From contig CM067576.1 in the NCBI GenBank assembly GCA_034336665.1, positions 15,119,385 through 15,183,384 of the forward strand: DNA of 64,000 nucleotides, written 5' to 3'. Made by a program: the position numbers and the translations under genes. The notes under the pieces were generated by a model, which was not told the origin of the DNA, did no database searches, and worked only from the letters and a program-made list of their open reading frames with translations. Positions 1 to 14,979 of the stretch are shown piece by piece; the stretch's first letter is position 1, and every line of letters begins with the position of its first letter. This DNA is from Luscinia megarhynchos. Taxonomy: Eukaryota; Chordata; Aves; Passeriformes; Turdidae.

Positions 1-3000
1 CAATTTTCCTATGCATAAATAGTCAAATGTGATAAAAGTATAGGAATCAGCTCAAATCATGAAGATGAAATACAGGCTGCAGTGATGAAATTCATGGTTG
101 GGTGCACATGTAAGTATCTGGTTTCCCTACATGAGCCTCGTATGTCCCTACTGAATGGAGAGAGAAGAAAATAATTTGTCATTCATACCCACTCAGTATC
201 CATGTACATTTTACTATGAAAGTTCTGTTCTTGAAATATGGCCTTTCAAAAGTAGAAGACAGTTGCTACTAATTATTTTCAAAGAGCAGAAAGTGTTTAG
301 CTTTACACAGAGTTCGGGATTAAGACATTTCCATCAATCTTCAAAAGTATCTTTTCAGAATACAGTTGAAAAGTTCAGTGTGTGTATATATATATATAAT
401 ACATATATGCATCAAAGTAGAAAAAATTGTTCCCTCAGCGCCCAAGTTGGCTATTTAACATTATGCCAAAAGAACACAGTACTTCCTATTTGCATCATTA
501 CTTATACCTATCCCTCATTTAAAAAGCACAGAGGAGTTTTCATTTTTGATTCTGGGGTTGATAAGATTGTCTGTGCAAATTTATGGCCTTCAATAAATGA
601 TCCAGTTAATATATGAGAGATATCATTCATTTACTGAATTGTTCAGTTGAACATTTTTAGCTATGTTTATTAAAGTATGTGCACTTCACTCTAATGCACT
701 TTAAACTGGAGGGATTGAGTATGGCAGAAGGTTCAAGCAGACCTTGATCAGTCTCTTGGCATTCAAAGTTCTCACTTCCATATAGATCTCCCAGTTCAGC
801 TTTCTGGGACATGTGCTTTGTCTCTGATTGAGGTTAAATCTCAAGAACTAGGGTAAACAACATTTGTTTTCCTGTAGACAATATGCCATCCTTGATATTA
901 GCATAATATCAACCTTGGTGGTTTTTTTAAAATTAATTTTAAATTTAACTTTGACTTGTTTTCATTGATTTAAATGTGAAAGAAAACAGCTATGAATTAT
1001 GTAGTAAAATCTTAAGTCTTTAAACAGGAAATAATTTATATTTTCACTCTGATGATCGTTCTGGGAAAAAAAAGCCCATTGACTGCTTATATCTGATTGC
1101 ACTTGTCTTTTTTCAGTGGTTATTTTCACTTGAGTTCTGTTCATTTTGTGATTTAATGGCATTGAAATAGATCACTTAAGTGTTCTTTTATTCATTTTTA
1201 TCCTATTTACATCAGTTCACATTTAAATTGAAATTTATTTCTGCCTAAATGTTGCTTTCCTCAGCAGTGATTGGTATCACCCACATTACATATTGATGAT
1301 ATTGAAATTACATATTGCAATTTCTTCAATTGCATCTTGAAGATCTGCCATTATGAGAAGTGAAAATAAATTTCTTGATCCATCTATGTTGCTGACAATA
1401 AAATTGAGATTTAAGAAAATAGTTCATTATATTAGTTTTCTTAATATTTTTTATACCATAGTCTACTTTTAATTGCAAATGAAACTAAGCTTCCCACCAT
1501 CTTTTATATCTAGGACAGATTTGTCATGTCTCATGTAGTTACCTGTGTGTTCCAGAACTCTTCTTCTCCTGTGGTATGTGCAACAGGCAAATAATGAACT
1601 TTACTGCAGAAGTCTAATGTATACTAATGTGGTTTTTTTTTAAAGATTAAGGGGTTTTGTAATCATAATTTTAGTAGTAGTGAAAGTGAGAATTATGTTT
1701 AGCTCTAACTTTATATCAACAACCGTTGCCACCCATGTTTTCCTCACATATTTGTTTAATGTCATCCATGCTACACTGAAATAACCTTCAAGATGATCCA
1801 CACTTAATCAATGTGCTGACATAATGCTGTCAACCTTATCCTCAGAAAAGGTCATCTGTTAAATGAAGTAAGTGGGTTAGGGAATAGGAACTGTGGCAGA
1901 ATGGGGGATAGCATGTTTTGGTAATCTAATGCTATTTGTTTGCCTACAGAAATCAGATACATAATTTCCACAGTGATGGAAATCCCTGGACTTCTGCCAT
2001 TTAAATTAATAAAACTGAGCCAGATGTGTTGTATTTTATTGTGTTCTGGGATGTATTTAATGCATAAACCTAGGGCTTGGTCTGCAGGACAAATGACGAT
2101 GGAAATCAGAAGAAAAATAAGAAGAGCGTTCTTGCGAGAAGGATGTGGGAAAGATCTGTATTCCAGCCTACACACAGAGTGTCCAGTTGTCCCTGAAGTC
2201 CCAAAAGGAACTTTGTTCTGATGCCGTGGCACCCTCTCTGTGCCAGTGAGCCACCATGACCTTCCTTTCACCAGGCACATTCTGCTCCACACTCTTGTCT
2301 CTGCTGGGTGAGGAGCACTTACTTGGGGTTGCAGGATCTCCACTCTGTTGAATCCAACAACTTTTTAGATCATTCATGCTGGTGGGAGTAACTGAACTTA
2401 TGGAAACAGAAAGATTGCAAGAAATAACTGTGTTCCAGGAGATAAAAGGTTTTTGAATATTATTGCATGGATACAGTTCTCCCTATCTGTTTCTGATCTC
2501 TCTTTCTTTTCCTAGAAATATTGTTGCAGTGGAAATATATTTATGAAAGCATTTTGCAGGAGGTGCTCTAAAGTATGAATGATTTTCAGTGATATCATTA
2601 GGGGAAAAACAAATTTAATGAGTTCCACCAGGATACCTATTCTGTAAGTTACTGATGCCTTAAGTTTTAGCTTTCATATTTTCCAGATTCTGTACTGCAT
2701 TAGTTTGTAAACCTAAACTTCATAAAAAGTGTTAGCAAGTTCTCTTCACAGTTTAGTTAATCCTTTTTCAGCCTGAGAACCAAGACATCATTGCAGCTTT
2801 GGGCCCAAAAAGTGCAAACAACAGCAGATGGAAGAGACCAAACTGGGAGGATGGGACTTCATAATCTGAAGTTGTAACTGGGCAGTTAACCCCAATATGT
2901 AAAAGGACCAAAACATAAAATTGTGAAAACTCATGGCACACTGTCCATCTCTCTTGGGTCCATCTCGGGTGGAGTCATGGCAGCCTCTTGTACTGCCCAA

Positions 3001-6000
3001 GGTGTATCCTTTTAAGGCTTTTTAAATAAATACCTGCTTTATTCCTATAACAGTATCTGGCCTCTGTTCTAGGTGGCCTCTTTAGGCATCATTACCAGGC
3101 TTCCTGTAAGCAAGAATCAGCCTGATGTACCTACATAAAAATTAAACTTGATTCTGCTAACATTATGAAAAGCCTACTCTAAGGCCTGGAATCAATTTTG
3201 TCATTTCACTTGTTCATCAAAAAACTTTTTTTTTTTTTTTTTTTAAATAGCTGCATAAGTAATTACAGCATCACATTTCTGTCTCTTTCTTTGACCCACT
3301 CTAATCTCCCATGGCTCCAGTAAGGAGCCATTTTAAGAACTTGAAGATGATTGTTTTTTGAGAATGTTGCCAATTTAATCTAAAAATCAATTAAATTTCA
3401 CTGCAGTCAGAAAATCCTCTTTGTATCCAAATCCTCAGAGCCTTAGGGGGAAAAGCCTTTGAAGTGAAATGTAAGAATTTTAATGTTTCATGCAGAAAGA
3501 CAGAATTTAGAGGGGATGAGAAAGAGGGAGAAAGAAACAAGTATGATGTGCTTTTTTCCAATTGCTCTGACACACAAACTGTGTTTTTCCTACTCACCCT
3601 TGTATCACCCTGCTGGTTTCATCACCTCATGTCTTGTGTTCTCCTCAGCTTTAAACATTTCTGCAAATTCAAAGAAACACTTCTAATTTGCTCTTTCTGT
3701 TTTTGAATGAATAAGTGAATTGAATAAGTGAAGACTGAAGTGATGCAGTGAAACAAGTTTGAGAGATCTGAAAGGCTTCAGAATTTCAAAACATGCTTTG
3801 CATGTTACTTATGATTTTATAAGTAATTTTTAGGCAAAGAAAATCCATTTGATAGCAGCAGAAGAAATTAAATAGTTGTTACTCATTCCCTATCTATGAC
3901 ACCATAGGTTTTTGTATATATAATGTACATTTGTGATTCCTGCCCATCCTGCTCCCAAAATGCCATATGTATAATGCAATTCTGTTATTTTCCACCAGGT
4001 ATATAGTGTTCATCTTGTAAATGGTTGCTTTGTAATAGTATTTAAGTCCAGAATCTGCTGTAAACTGAGTTCTCATATGGTTTTTATTGGTGAGCAAAAA
4101 GACAAATACCTCAGGTGATAAAAGGGGTAATGTGCTTCCAGCTTTCACCAAGTCTCCAGACCTGCTTAGCAGAAATTTTGAAGTAGCTGAATGAACTATG
4201 CTTCATCATAATTCCATACTCTCAATGCTCAGAATCACAGAAATAGGTTGTAACTGAAGGAACAGTTAGTTGGATAAGCTTTAGCAGCTGGAGGTAGGAT
4301 TTAGGCAGTTGCCAATGGAATGTTTTTGTCTGTGTCTCCTCGTCAGTGCTGAAGTGATTATCCTTAGCTCAGAGGTGATGCAGGATGTGTGCAGGTATTG
4401 CCCAAGCTCACACAAATTCCTGATGGTTCAGAGCAGAGAGAGGTTAGGGCATGGCCTCAGAATCCTCTCATTTTGTTTTCGGCACATTTTCACTGTTTGC
4501 ATGTTTATGTCATTTCCTTCCTCTTGTCCCCCCAAAAAAACCAACAGATGTCTTATCTTCAGTCTCCAGGTGCTGCCATAGTGCCAGTAATGTGGGGTAC
4601 TTGAATTCCTACACAGCTGCACACTGTAGATGTAAAATATCTCCCAGCTGTCAAGTGTAAACTGCAGCATTCTGAGGCAGTGAATTCTGATAAATCCTGA
4701 GTTTTTCAGAAAAATCTGCTTCTTCTATTGTATGGTGTTTTTGATAATTATCTTATGTCTAAATATTTTCATTTTCAGCCAGTAATGCTTCAGCTTTCGT
4801 TTTAGGTGGTTTGTATTAGAAGAATTTCCTAATCTTGACTTGTTTTGAATAGGCTGGCAAAAATTGGTGCTTTTATAGTTTCTATGTGAAGAGGTTTTTA
4901 TTTTATGTTCTACTAGTTGTTTGTTTTTCCTCCACAGTACTTAGTCATCTGTCATTCCTCAATGTGTACACGATGATAAACTCCCTGTCCCTGCTAATGG
5001 AAGTCAAGAATGCTTTGCTTCTCTCAGGATTGGTGCCATATTACCAGGACAATGTATTGATTTGGTTGACTGCCAGTGTGTGATGCATGACAGAAATGAG
5101 AAATTGAACTTTCTGAACGTGAAGTAAATCGTGCTGCTGATGACATATAAATGATTGAGGGAAAAGCAATCAATCAGATGCTCTCTGCTGGCAACAGAGC
5201 TACATACAATTTAATATATAGTAAACTGACAGTTGTTTTTCAGTCTAAATCAAATAGTGTTCTGTGCTAAACTTATATTCTTGCAAAGATTACTTGGAAC
5301 ATTTTTGGGTTTTGTATGCTTACATTTCTACTATACCAACATGTGGTCTGATAATTTAGAAATACTGAACTGACTTTATTAACTCTTGTTTTTGTCTTGT
5401 CAAGAGCTACAGAATGTTTTTTCTAGACTTCTTATTGCTTCTTTAAATTGCTTGATCTTTAAATAATTTTAACTTGTAAGTAGAGTTGTTTTGAGTCTCA
5501 GATACCTGCAGAAGGAGTTTATTATAGCCACAGGTAATTGGACTTTACTGTAAAACATCCACTAGAGAATGAATAGGCCCATTCTCTCTTTTGGCAGATG
5601 TTTTCAGATATTAGACTTATATACAATTATCTTTGGGTACTTTAGCAGTACACAAGAGCATTCATGTGCAGATGACTGTAATATTTTCTCTCCTTCTCCA
5701 TGCTCTGAAATGAATGGGATAATTTATCCTTTTTGGAAAGAGAGAGAAGTATTTTAATGAAAGCTTAGAGAGACTTCCTGAAATTCTTTTATTGATACCT
5801 ACTAACAAGTCTAGTCATTCTGAGTCTGTCTCAGTTTATCATTTGCCCAATGTAATTCCCTTAAGCAGCAGGGAGTTCTCCCCAAAGCCACCCAGAGCTG
5901 CAGTTTGGAATCTTCAGTTTGAACCCTTGGGTGAGAGTTTCCAAGGATTCCTCTCTCCTGGGAAGTAGTTGTCAATGTTTGCTTAGTGTTAAGGCTGTGA

Positions 6001-7903
6001 GAATCCAGGAAGAAGCTGAGCCATGGTAGAGGGTAATGCTGAAGCATTTGGCAGTCAGCTGGAATGTGAATCCTGGAGTTCTCTTGTGTGAACCCAGGTA
6101 AGATTAGACAGTTCAAGGCTAAACTGTTCATAGGCAGTTCAGCAGAAAAGTTCTTCTAGCAGATATTCTAAAAAATACAACCAAATAAAAACCCTTTTAG
6201 CCTTTTTATAAACTTCTTCTCTTACATAGAAAAGTGGGATTTTTTCCCTGCTGAAACTTATTTAGCTTTTTTTTTTTTTTTTTAAGAAATAAACAAAATA
6301 AAATTCAATACTGATTTATTAGCTGTGAAGTTTAACAGTGTAGTTACTTTAGGATTAAATAAACTACCTTGATTAATCCCACCAAGTTCAGTAAATAGTA
6401 TTGGAATCTGGAACTTGTCATTGGAGGGCAGAATATCAGCAAAACTTGACAATATCACAAAAATACTCCCAAAATAGTAATATCAACCTTCCTAAACTCT
6501 CTAAGGATGTTCTATTTCTCACAACATGAAGTGCAGTAAACTACTTTTCCATCTCAAGATCAGCCAATATAATTATTCATCCTTATTTTATTTTAGTCTT
6601 TATTTTATTTTAGATGTTACTTTATTTCTCTCTCTGAAAGCCTAGAAAAAGACTTGACAAATATAAACTGTTGTTAGGCAGGGATACATAAGTAAACTGT
6701 CTTCCTCTTTTCTGAAGATTGTGACCAGGAAAGTAAAAGAGTCTCTAATACAAAACTCTGGAATTGCTATCAGCATACTATAGGAATGTATCTACCAAAA
6801 TACTTTTAAAAATTGTGTGTATTAGACAGATTTTTATAGTTGTTTCAGTGTTTTTACAGATTACTTGGTTCACATCTTCAAACTTGCTTGCCTTCTGCTA
6901 ATGATGTACACCTGGATTCTACTTGGATTATCAAAAAATAATGATGGAGCAGGAACAGTTTTATAGATTTTATGCATTATTCCTAGAAATTCAGTGGTAT
7001 TTCAGCACTCTAAAATGCTGTTTAGTGTACAATTTTGTCCTTTGTCTGTGGATGAGGACTTAAAATCAAGGTGTTTTATATATTTTATTATCTCAATTTG
7101 CAAAAAAGTATGGTCATTATTCCGTGTTTTAGTTGATTCTATTTACAACTTTCGATGACAAAAATATTTAGATGAATGCATAATGAAACTTTAATGAATA
7201 TTGTATTTCCTGGTTTTGCAATAGGTTTATTTCTGGTGTCTCATGATCATTTCTTGGCTCAGCTGGCATTTGGGAACCCAGATTCCTTTTTCATGGATAT
7301 ATTTTATGACTGTGTGAACATGTTCTGGGGTGTTTTTCTAGGTGGTGGGAATATTTTTCTTTGGTTGATTTCTTGTGGGTGGTTTTTTTGCCACTGATGG
7401 GTGTTGCATCTGCTATAGTTGCTTCCTACGAGGCCTCTTACAAGCCTTACTGAATGTGGCTGTCTTTTACTGCACTCAAGCCATTTTAAAAAAAGAATTA
7501 TGCTGTTTTTACAACTAAAAACTAAATATTGCCAGTGCTGATGTTTCAGCTCAGGGACAGAAATTACACCAAACTCCTGCCAATTTATCCAGCCTTGGGA
7601 TCAGAAGTTACTTAAGTCAATATGCAGTTGCTATCTAGAGATGGAATGTGGGTAGTCTTAATTGGGTTTTAAAGGTCTATTTTGTTAATACATTCATGTA
7701 ATATACCTTAAAGAATGCAAACCCAAGAAATATTAAAATAAATGTAGGATTGCCTTTTGAAGTTATATTTGGAATGCCCTGTGTCTATATGTTTATAAAT
7801 GGTTTAATTATAGAAATATATTTTATGTATTTTAAGTTAATGAGCTGTTCCCCGTGATGTCAGAAGAGATTTGTATCTAACTTGCTTATTCCTGTTCTTA
7901 TAG
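1..7903 (+). other. GABRB2: GABRB2 intron (3' part), upstream of first visible exon
   Basis: This AT-rich stretch ends in a pyrimidine-rich acceptor (TTCTTATAG) directly before the first recognisable exon. I looked for the preceding exon of a Cys-loop receptor, which would carry the Cys-loop and the start of binding loop B, and did not see it, so the whole stretch is read as intron. It contains one LTR-like fragment (2788-3091), a short (TA)n run near 386-402, and poly-T runs near 3227 and 6270. The longest open frames (155-616 on +, 1852-2343 on -) show no family I recognise and have the irregular composition of chance frames. No CR1 was recognised here. Confidence 0.8.
2788..3091 (+). mobile_element. 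LTR fragment of an avian endogenous retrovirus, sense to GABRB2
   Basis: The 3' part reads like the R/U5 end of a bird LTR. An AATAAA lies at 3025-3030 in TTTTTAAATAAATACC, followed by a T-rich stretch and a tail ending GGCATCA at 3091. The upstream part (a GGGCCC-AAAAAG start, an ATAAAATTGTGAAAACTCATG segment, then CCAAGGTGTATCCTTTTAAGG) resembles LTRs I remember from songbird genomes, probably of the ERVL group. No internal retroviral coding sequence is adjacent, so this looks like a solo or truncated LTR. The 5' boundary is approximate and no target-site duplication was established. It lies in an intron in the same orientation as the host gene, so its polyadenylation signal is in sense. 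Confidence 0.5.
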
Positions 7904-8041
7904 ATGGCTATACAACAGATGACATTGAATTTTACTGGCGTGGGGGTGATAATGCAGTCACAGGAGTGACAAAGATCGAGCTGCCACAGTTCTCCATTGT
8001 AGACTACAAGCTTATCACCAAGAATGTTGTTTTCTCTACAG
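7904..8041 (+). CDS. GABRB2: GABA-A receptor beta-2 subunit, exon encoding loops B-C of the GABA site
   Basis: A 138-nt exon bounded by TAG before 7904 and GT at 8042-8043, the size usual for this exon in GABA-A receptor genes. It starts with the last two bases of a split codon (Tyr157 in mature numbering, first base outside) and ends with the first base of Gly203. It encodes the end of the extracellular ligand-binding domain, including [12 protein letters not shown] after loop B and the strand leading into loop C (VVFSTG). Known GABA-site residues Thr160, Phe200 and Thr202 are present. The stretch [20 protein letters not shown] matches beta-2 rather than beta-1 or beta-3. Compared with human beta-2 as I recall it, Asp171 is Gly and Lys197 is Asn. 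The product is a plasma-membrane subunit of the pentameric GABA-gated chloride channel of neurons. Earlier exons lie before the window. Confidence 0.95.
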
Positions 8042-9385
<1,344 letters not shown>

Positions 9386-9794
9386 TGAATGGTTTTTTCT
9401 AGTTTCTGGCTGAGTGGATAGTGCATGATTTGAAAAAAAAATATGTTAGATCTTTTTATGTCTGGCTTGTTAAGCTTTGTATTATTTGAATCAGCATTTA
9501 AACCGTCAGAATTTAAATAAAAAATTAAAAGTCATTTCATATCTGAATCAGCTAACTGTATAATCATTGTAACCAAAATTAGCCTAATTGTCTCAACATA
9601 TTCTGTTCTTTTTTGCTGCTTGTTTTTTTCTCTGAAAAGAATGCACTTAGTTTGCTTTTGACTATGGCAGTCCAGAACATATGTTCAGCATTGTGTTATG
9701 GATTATAAATTGCTTTTCCTTTCAGGAACAAAATAAAGCTTTACTAGGGTTGTATAGGTCACTTTGTTGCTCAACCTTACACTGAGGGAGGAGG

Positions 9795-10293
9795 CCATGC
9801 CTCAAATCCTGGATCCAGTTCTAGGCTCCTCACTTCAAGACAGGCATTGAGGGGCTGGAGTATGTCGAGAAGGGCAACAGAGCTGGGGAGGGGTCTGGAA
9901 CACCGACTGAGGAGGAGGAGCTGGGGAGCTCAGCCTGGAGGAAAGGAGGCTCAGGGAGCACCTTCTTGCTTCTAAAACTCCGTGGGAGAAGGGTGCAGCC
10001 AGCTGGGGATTGGTCTTTTCTGCCAAGGAACAAGTGAAAGGACAAGAGGAAATGGCCTCAAATTATGCCAGGGGAGCTTTAGATTAGATCCTAGGGGAAA
10101 TCTCTTCACCAAAGAGGTTTCCAGCCCTGGCAGAGGCTGTTCTGGGAAGTGGTGGAGTTACTATTCATGAAGGGATTCAAAAGATGTGTAGATTTGGTGC
10201 TTGGGAACATGTTTTAGTTGTGGCAGTGCTGAGTTAAAGGATTGGATTCAATGAACTTAAAGGTGTTTTCCAACCTAAACTGTTGTAAGAGTC
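9795..10293 (+). mobile_element. CR1 LINE 3' fragment
   Basis: The sequence follows the 3' end of an avian CR1: CTCCTCACTTCAAGACAGGC, ATTGAGGGGCTGGAGTATGT, GAAGGGCAACAGAGCTGGGG, then CAGCCAGCTGGGGATTGGTC, a GACAAGAGGAAATGGCCTCA block and the ending AAAGGTGTTTTCCAACCTAA. Several small indels break any reading frame, so it is a dead 5'-truncated copy. The 5' limit is uncertain by some tens of bases. CR1 copies lack poly(A) tails and end in a short octamer-like repeat; here that end is degraded. Confidence 0.93.
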
Positions 10294-10721
10294 TGATTTT
10301 TTCCTTACTGTTACCTTACATTCCAAAAGCAAAAGTGTTTCCCTAGTTAATCTCTAGAGTATTTGTAAATCTCATCACTAGTCCCATATGTGCCTGTTTA
10401 TTCTGTGCCCCTCATCACAAGGAGCATGTTACAAAAATAAATATCGCTATCTATTCCCAAATTTTGTCTAAATCAGACTGATTCCTGCCAGTACAGCTCT
10501 TATATAGCTAAAATAGGTAAATGCCATTGAGAATGTGACATTTTAATGTTATAGAATGTCTGAGTTTTACCAAACCTTTCTGTTGTAGCATTTTGCCTTA
10601 AGAATTTGAGACTGCCAACATGCTGAAAATGATGGAGGAAAGCAAGATAAAGTGACTGTAGCCTGTAATTTTTAAGTGAGACTCATTAAGAAGGTTACAG
10701 TTTAGCTGGTTAAAAATATAC

Positions 10722-11522
10722 TTGTGGGCTTCACTAAGGGGAAGTTGTGCCTGAGCATGTCTGTGTCCATCTACTGGTGGAATGAGGGGAGAGCAACTGA
10801 TGTCATCTACCTGGACTTGCACAAAGCATCTGACACTGTTATGCATGGGATCCTTCTCTCTAAACTGAAGAGTTATGGATTTGTTGGATGGACCACTCAG
10901 TGGATAAGGAATTGGCTGGATGGTTGTACTTAAATAGTTGCAGTCAATAGTTTGATGCCCAAGTGGAGACCAGTGACAAGTGTCCTCAGGGATCTATGCT
11001 GGGATTGGTGCTGTTTAACATGTCTGTCAGCAACATGGACAATGGGATTGAGGGCATCCTCAGCAAGTCACTGAGCTGTGTGGTGCTGTCCACATGCTGG
11101 AGGGAAGAGATGCCATCCAGAGGGATCTTAACAGGCTGGAGAGATATGTCACAAAGATAACTGTGTGACTGGAGCACCTCTCTCTATGAAGACAGGGAGT
11201 TGGAATTGTTCAGCCTGGAGCAGAGAAGGCTCTAGGGAGACCTTAGAGCACCTTTGAGAGCCTGAAGAGAGCTGGAGAGGGACTTGGGACAAAGGGGTAT
11301 GCCTTTAAACTGACAGCTTGTGGATTTAGATTAGATTTTAGGAAGAAATTCTTCACTGTGAGTGTAGTGAGACAGTGGATCATGTTGCTTGAAGTTGGAG
11401 GTTCCCTATCTCTGGAAATATTCAAGAACAGGGTGGATGAGGTTATGAGCAACCTGTGGAAAGTTGGAAAGTTCCCTGCCCCTGGTACTGGGTTCCAACC
11501 CAAACCTTTCTAGGATTTTATG
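10722..11522 (+). mobile_element. CR1 LINE fragment with reverse-transcriptase remnant and internal deletion
   Basis: The 5' half translates to recognisable CR1 ORF2 reverse transcriptase. GFTKGKLCL opens it, [18 protein letters not shown] is the motif with the first catalytic Asp, and [12 protein letters not shown] follows. After a frameshift come CPQGSMLGLVLFN and NGIEGILSK. The FADD catalytic segment that should follow LSK is deleted, and the element then jumps to the CR1 3' region (GAATTGTTCAGCCTGGAGCA; a TTTAGATTAGATTTTAGGAAG block), ending TTCTAGGATTTTATGA. It is therefore an inactive copy with at least one frameshift and a deletion across the active site. Its 3' end type differs from that of the neighbouring CR1 at 9795, so the two are separate insertions. 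Confidence 0.93.
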
Positions 11523-11635
11523 AATATTGACAGATGTTAGAGACATCTTTTTTCCAGGGGAAAAAATTATATTTTTCAACTCTAGCATTTGAATAGTATA
11601 AATTATTATTCAAGAAAAGAAATTTCAATCACTAG

Positions 11636-11974
<339 letters not shown>

Positions 11975-14750
11975 TAAAATGTAATTTCTTGTAGAAAATT
12001 AGTGAAGTGTAATTATGATGACCTTGTCTTAGCTCTGCAGAGCAGTATACTTAGCCACCTCAGCAATGAATGCTGCCCTCTAGCCTGGAAAGCTGAATGA
12101 CTTGTTCCTAAAGCATGCAGTCAGTGAAGCTTTCCTGAGAGATGTTTCCTTAGTCAGAATTTAGACTTGAATATGTACAATCGTTTCCAAAGGAATAAAT
12201 CCAAAATGATGGCTGTATATTCTAGTAAAAGCTGCATGGAACATTGGAATTAAAACCTAAATTTAACCTGCTTTCGTAAAGTCTTTCAGAGGAGCTGGGT
12301 AAGAAATATTTGCCACAGAAGTGTTTAAAGCTTGACAAGTTTGCATATTTTCAATGGGCCAGGATACTATTGACTAAATGAGGAACTTCTCAGAAATAAA
12401 CCATCAATGTGCTGTGTACTTTAATTTTGAATCTAAAAGTGGCCCCCTAGGGATGGAGAATTCAGGCAGAAAAGATATTTGCCAAGATACACACTTCAGG
12501 GAGAAGTATCCATTATGCTTAATGAAAATGGGGCACTTATCATAAAGCACTTGTAATTTATCACTTTGACCATTTTGGGATGAATATCACAAAGTGGCAA
12601 ATCTGTGCTGAATGCAAAAATGTTCTCAGTCTAAAATGCATAAACTTTCACACACATGCAAAATTGGAAAGTTAAATATGGTTGAATTATGTTTGGGGGG
12701 TTTTGAGATTTTTTTTTTCTTTTTTAATTTTTTTTTTGTCAGGGGAATCTCTTTGAGTTGTAATTCATCAGGATAGTCCAAGGAAAAAAAAAATCAAAGT
12801 CAGAATTTAAAAAAAAATCTGCATTAAAAACCCCAAGGGATTATTTGTCAATTGGAAACTTAAGTTTCATACAGCTCTAGTAGAGAAATTTCTAACGTTT
12901 GTTCGGAATCTCTGCACACACAGTGGGCCTGCAGAGAGAAGAATATTTTATTCCAAAAATCCATCACATGTTGATGGCACAAAGTAGTTTTATAGGTTAT
13001 AGTTTGTAAGAAGGAGAGTTACATCGCCATGGTTCAGATCTCATCCATTCATTGGTTTTTGTTTTTTTTTGATTGGAGAGAAACGTATTTTAATGAATGA
13101 AGGCATACTCATAATGATGAGTTTAATTTTGAAGTCATGTTAATATATATCATCTTTTAACATTATAAAGTTCATGAAGATACTGTAATGTGTTTTTATT
13201 TCTAGTGGTGATTTTTCAGCAATGAAAAAAATCTCTAAGTTTTATTTAATTTATCAAGGGGGTTTTTTGGTTTTTAAAATTAAATTTCACTTTTTAAATA
13301 ATGCTATAAACTGCCCTGTGAGTAATTTTGTAAGACTAGGCCTGCACTTACCTGAAGTCTTTCCTCTGGCATCAATGGAAATTTAAGATCCATGGGTGTC
13401 AGAATACCACCTCTAGCTGAGACATTTCTTGTACACTTTGCTTCACTTGTGTTGTTTTCAATATTCTCGTTCATACAATAGATGTTTCAGCTCGTGTAAC
13501 AGAATAGCTCAAGTCCAGTAGCAAACTGCTGTGAAAAAGAATTTGAACGCCCTAACTGGTATGCTAATCCCATTCGCTAGGCAGAGTAAATTAATTTCAA
13601 TAACTGTTGCAGAATTTTAACAGATACACAAGGTATAATGTGGAACACAAGTAACAACTTTATATGATTTGTATTTTTTTTATACTGAGCCTTTTAGCTA
13701 ATGTGCTAGTCCTACTGTGCAGAGACTGCTCTGGGGGGAAGGAAATGGGCTCACAGCTGTTTGACCAGCAGCAAGAAAATGTATTAATATTTAATGGATC
13801 TGAATATTTTGTCTATTAAAGGGAAACAAATATTATGTAATTGTTTTCATTTTTAAGAATCAAAAAGAGGTCTGAAGTGCTGCAATTAGTTCAGAAACAG
13901 TTTTTCATAAAGACCAACATATTTTACAAATGGAATCTCACAAACATTCCATCTTTAACTAGGCTCCAATAGTGAAGGACTGATTTTGCAAGGTGTGAAT
14001 GTTCTTTTGTGATACTACAAGATTCCTTCTGAATCACTATGTGCAATATTATGAATTCATCAGAATCAGATACTATATGAGATAAGATTGATGCCATGAG
14101 GAATAAACCTCAAAACGTGAGGATGAAAACTTCTACAGAAAACAACTTCTGTTACTGCATTCAGCATTGACTTTGTAAAAGAGGCAGATGAATAGTTACT
14201 GGAACTGCTGTTTATAGTGCAGCATCTTTGTTTATACTTTATAGACCAGAAAATCTGTAATAGTTTCTGAAATTCCAACACTCTTATTTGGTAGCAATGT
14301 CATACAACTTTCAATCAACAGAAGGTGGTGAGAGGAGAGGTGCTGATCAGTCCTCTCATCCACAGCTGCTTGTAAAATCAAAGGAGAAGTTAATTCATGC
14401 TCCCTTCATGCTGTTGAATCCTCTTTCATAGACAGATTCCAGGGTGGACACGGGCACTGGTAATACCTATTCATGCTTGGTGTTACTCAGAAGGTACTAG
14501 AGAGCCTACAACACAGTGTGCAACAGAACTTTTTTTTCCATGACTGCTGAATCGATTGCAATCTCTTGGAGATTTGGTGACTCAGGTGTCCTCTTTTTTC
14601 CATTAGTGTGAACTCCATCAGGCTGGCTGCAGAGCTTCCCCATGGCAGTTCCAGATGAAACTGTGCCCAAATCTTTCTTTAAATTTCATACCAAGTTCAT
14701 ATCATATGCAAAATATGGTAGTTTGGGGTTTGTTCTGTTGGGTTTTTTTA

Positions 14751-14979
14751 ATCATGGAATAGTTTGAGTCAGCAGGGACCTTTAAAGGTCACCTACTCCA
14801 ACCTTATTTTAATGAGCAGGGTCGTCTTCAGCTGGATCAGGTTGCTCAGGGCACCATCCAATGTGACCTTGGATCTCTGTTTCCAGGGATGAGGCATCCA
14901 CCACCTCTCTGGGCAACCTCTTTCACTGTTTCATCACTCTAATTAAAAAAAAAAATCTTCCATCTATCTAGTCTGAATC
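14751..14979 (-). mobile_element. CR1 LINE 3' end, antisense to GABRB2
   Basis: Read on the + strand, it begins ATCATGGAATAGTTTGAGTC, the reverse complement of the CR1 terminal repeat. It continues through AGCAGGGACCTTTAAAGGTC, a CTGGATCAGGTTGCTCAGGG block, TCCAGGGATGAGGCATCCAC and CTCTGGGCAACCTCTTTCAC, ending near the complement of the TTTAGATTAGAT motif. This is the extreme 3' portion of a CR1 of the same 3' type as the copy at 10722, about 230 bp long, 5'-truncated and non-coding. Confidence 0.9.

Noticed and set aside
155..616. 153-codon + frame at the window start
   Set aside because: Irregular composition, no domain, includes a (TA)n run, and lies in what must be GABRB2 intron.
1852..2343. 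163-codon minus-strand frame in the first intron
   Set aside because: No recognisable domain or splice context; the overlapping + frame is equally open. Probably chance, though a diverged repeat cannot be excluded.
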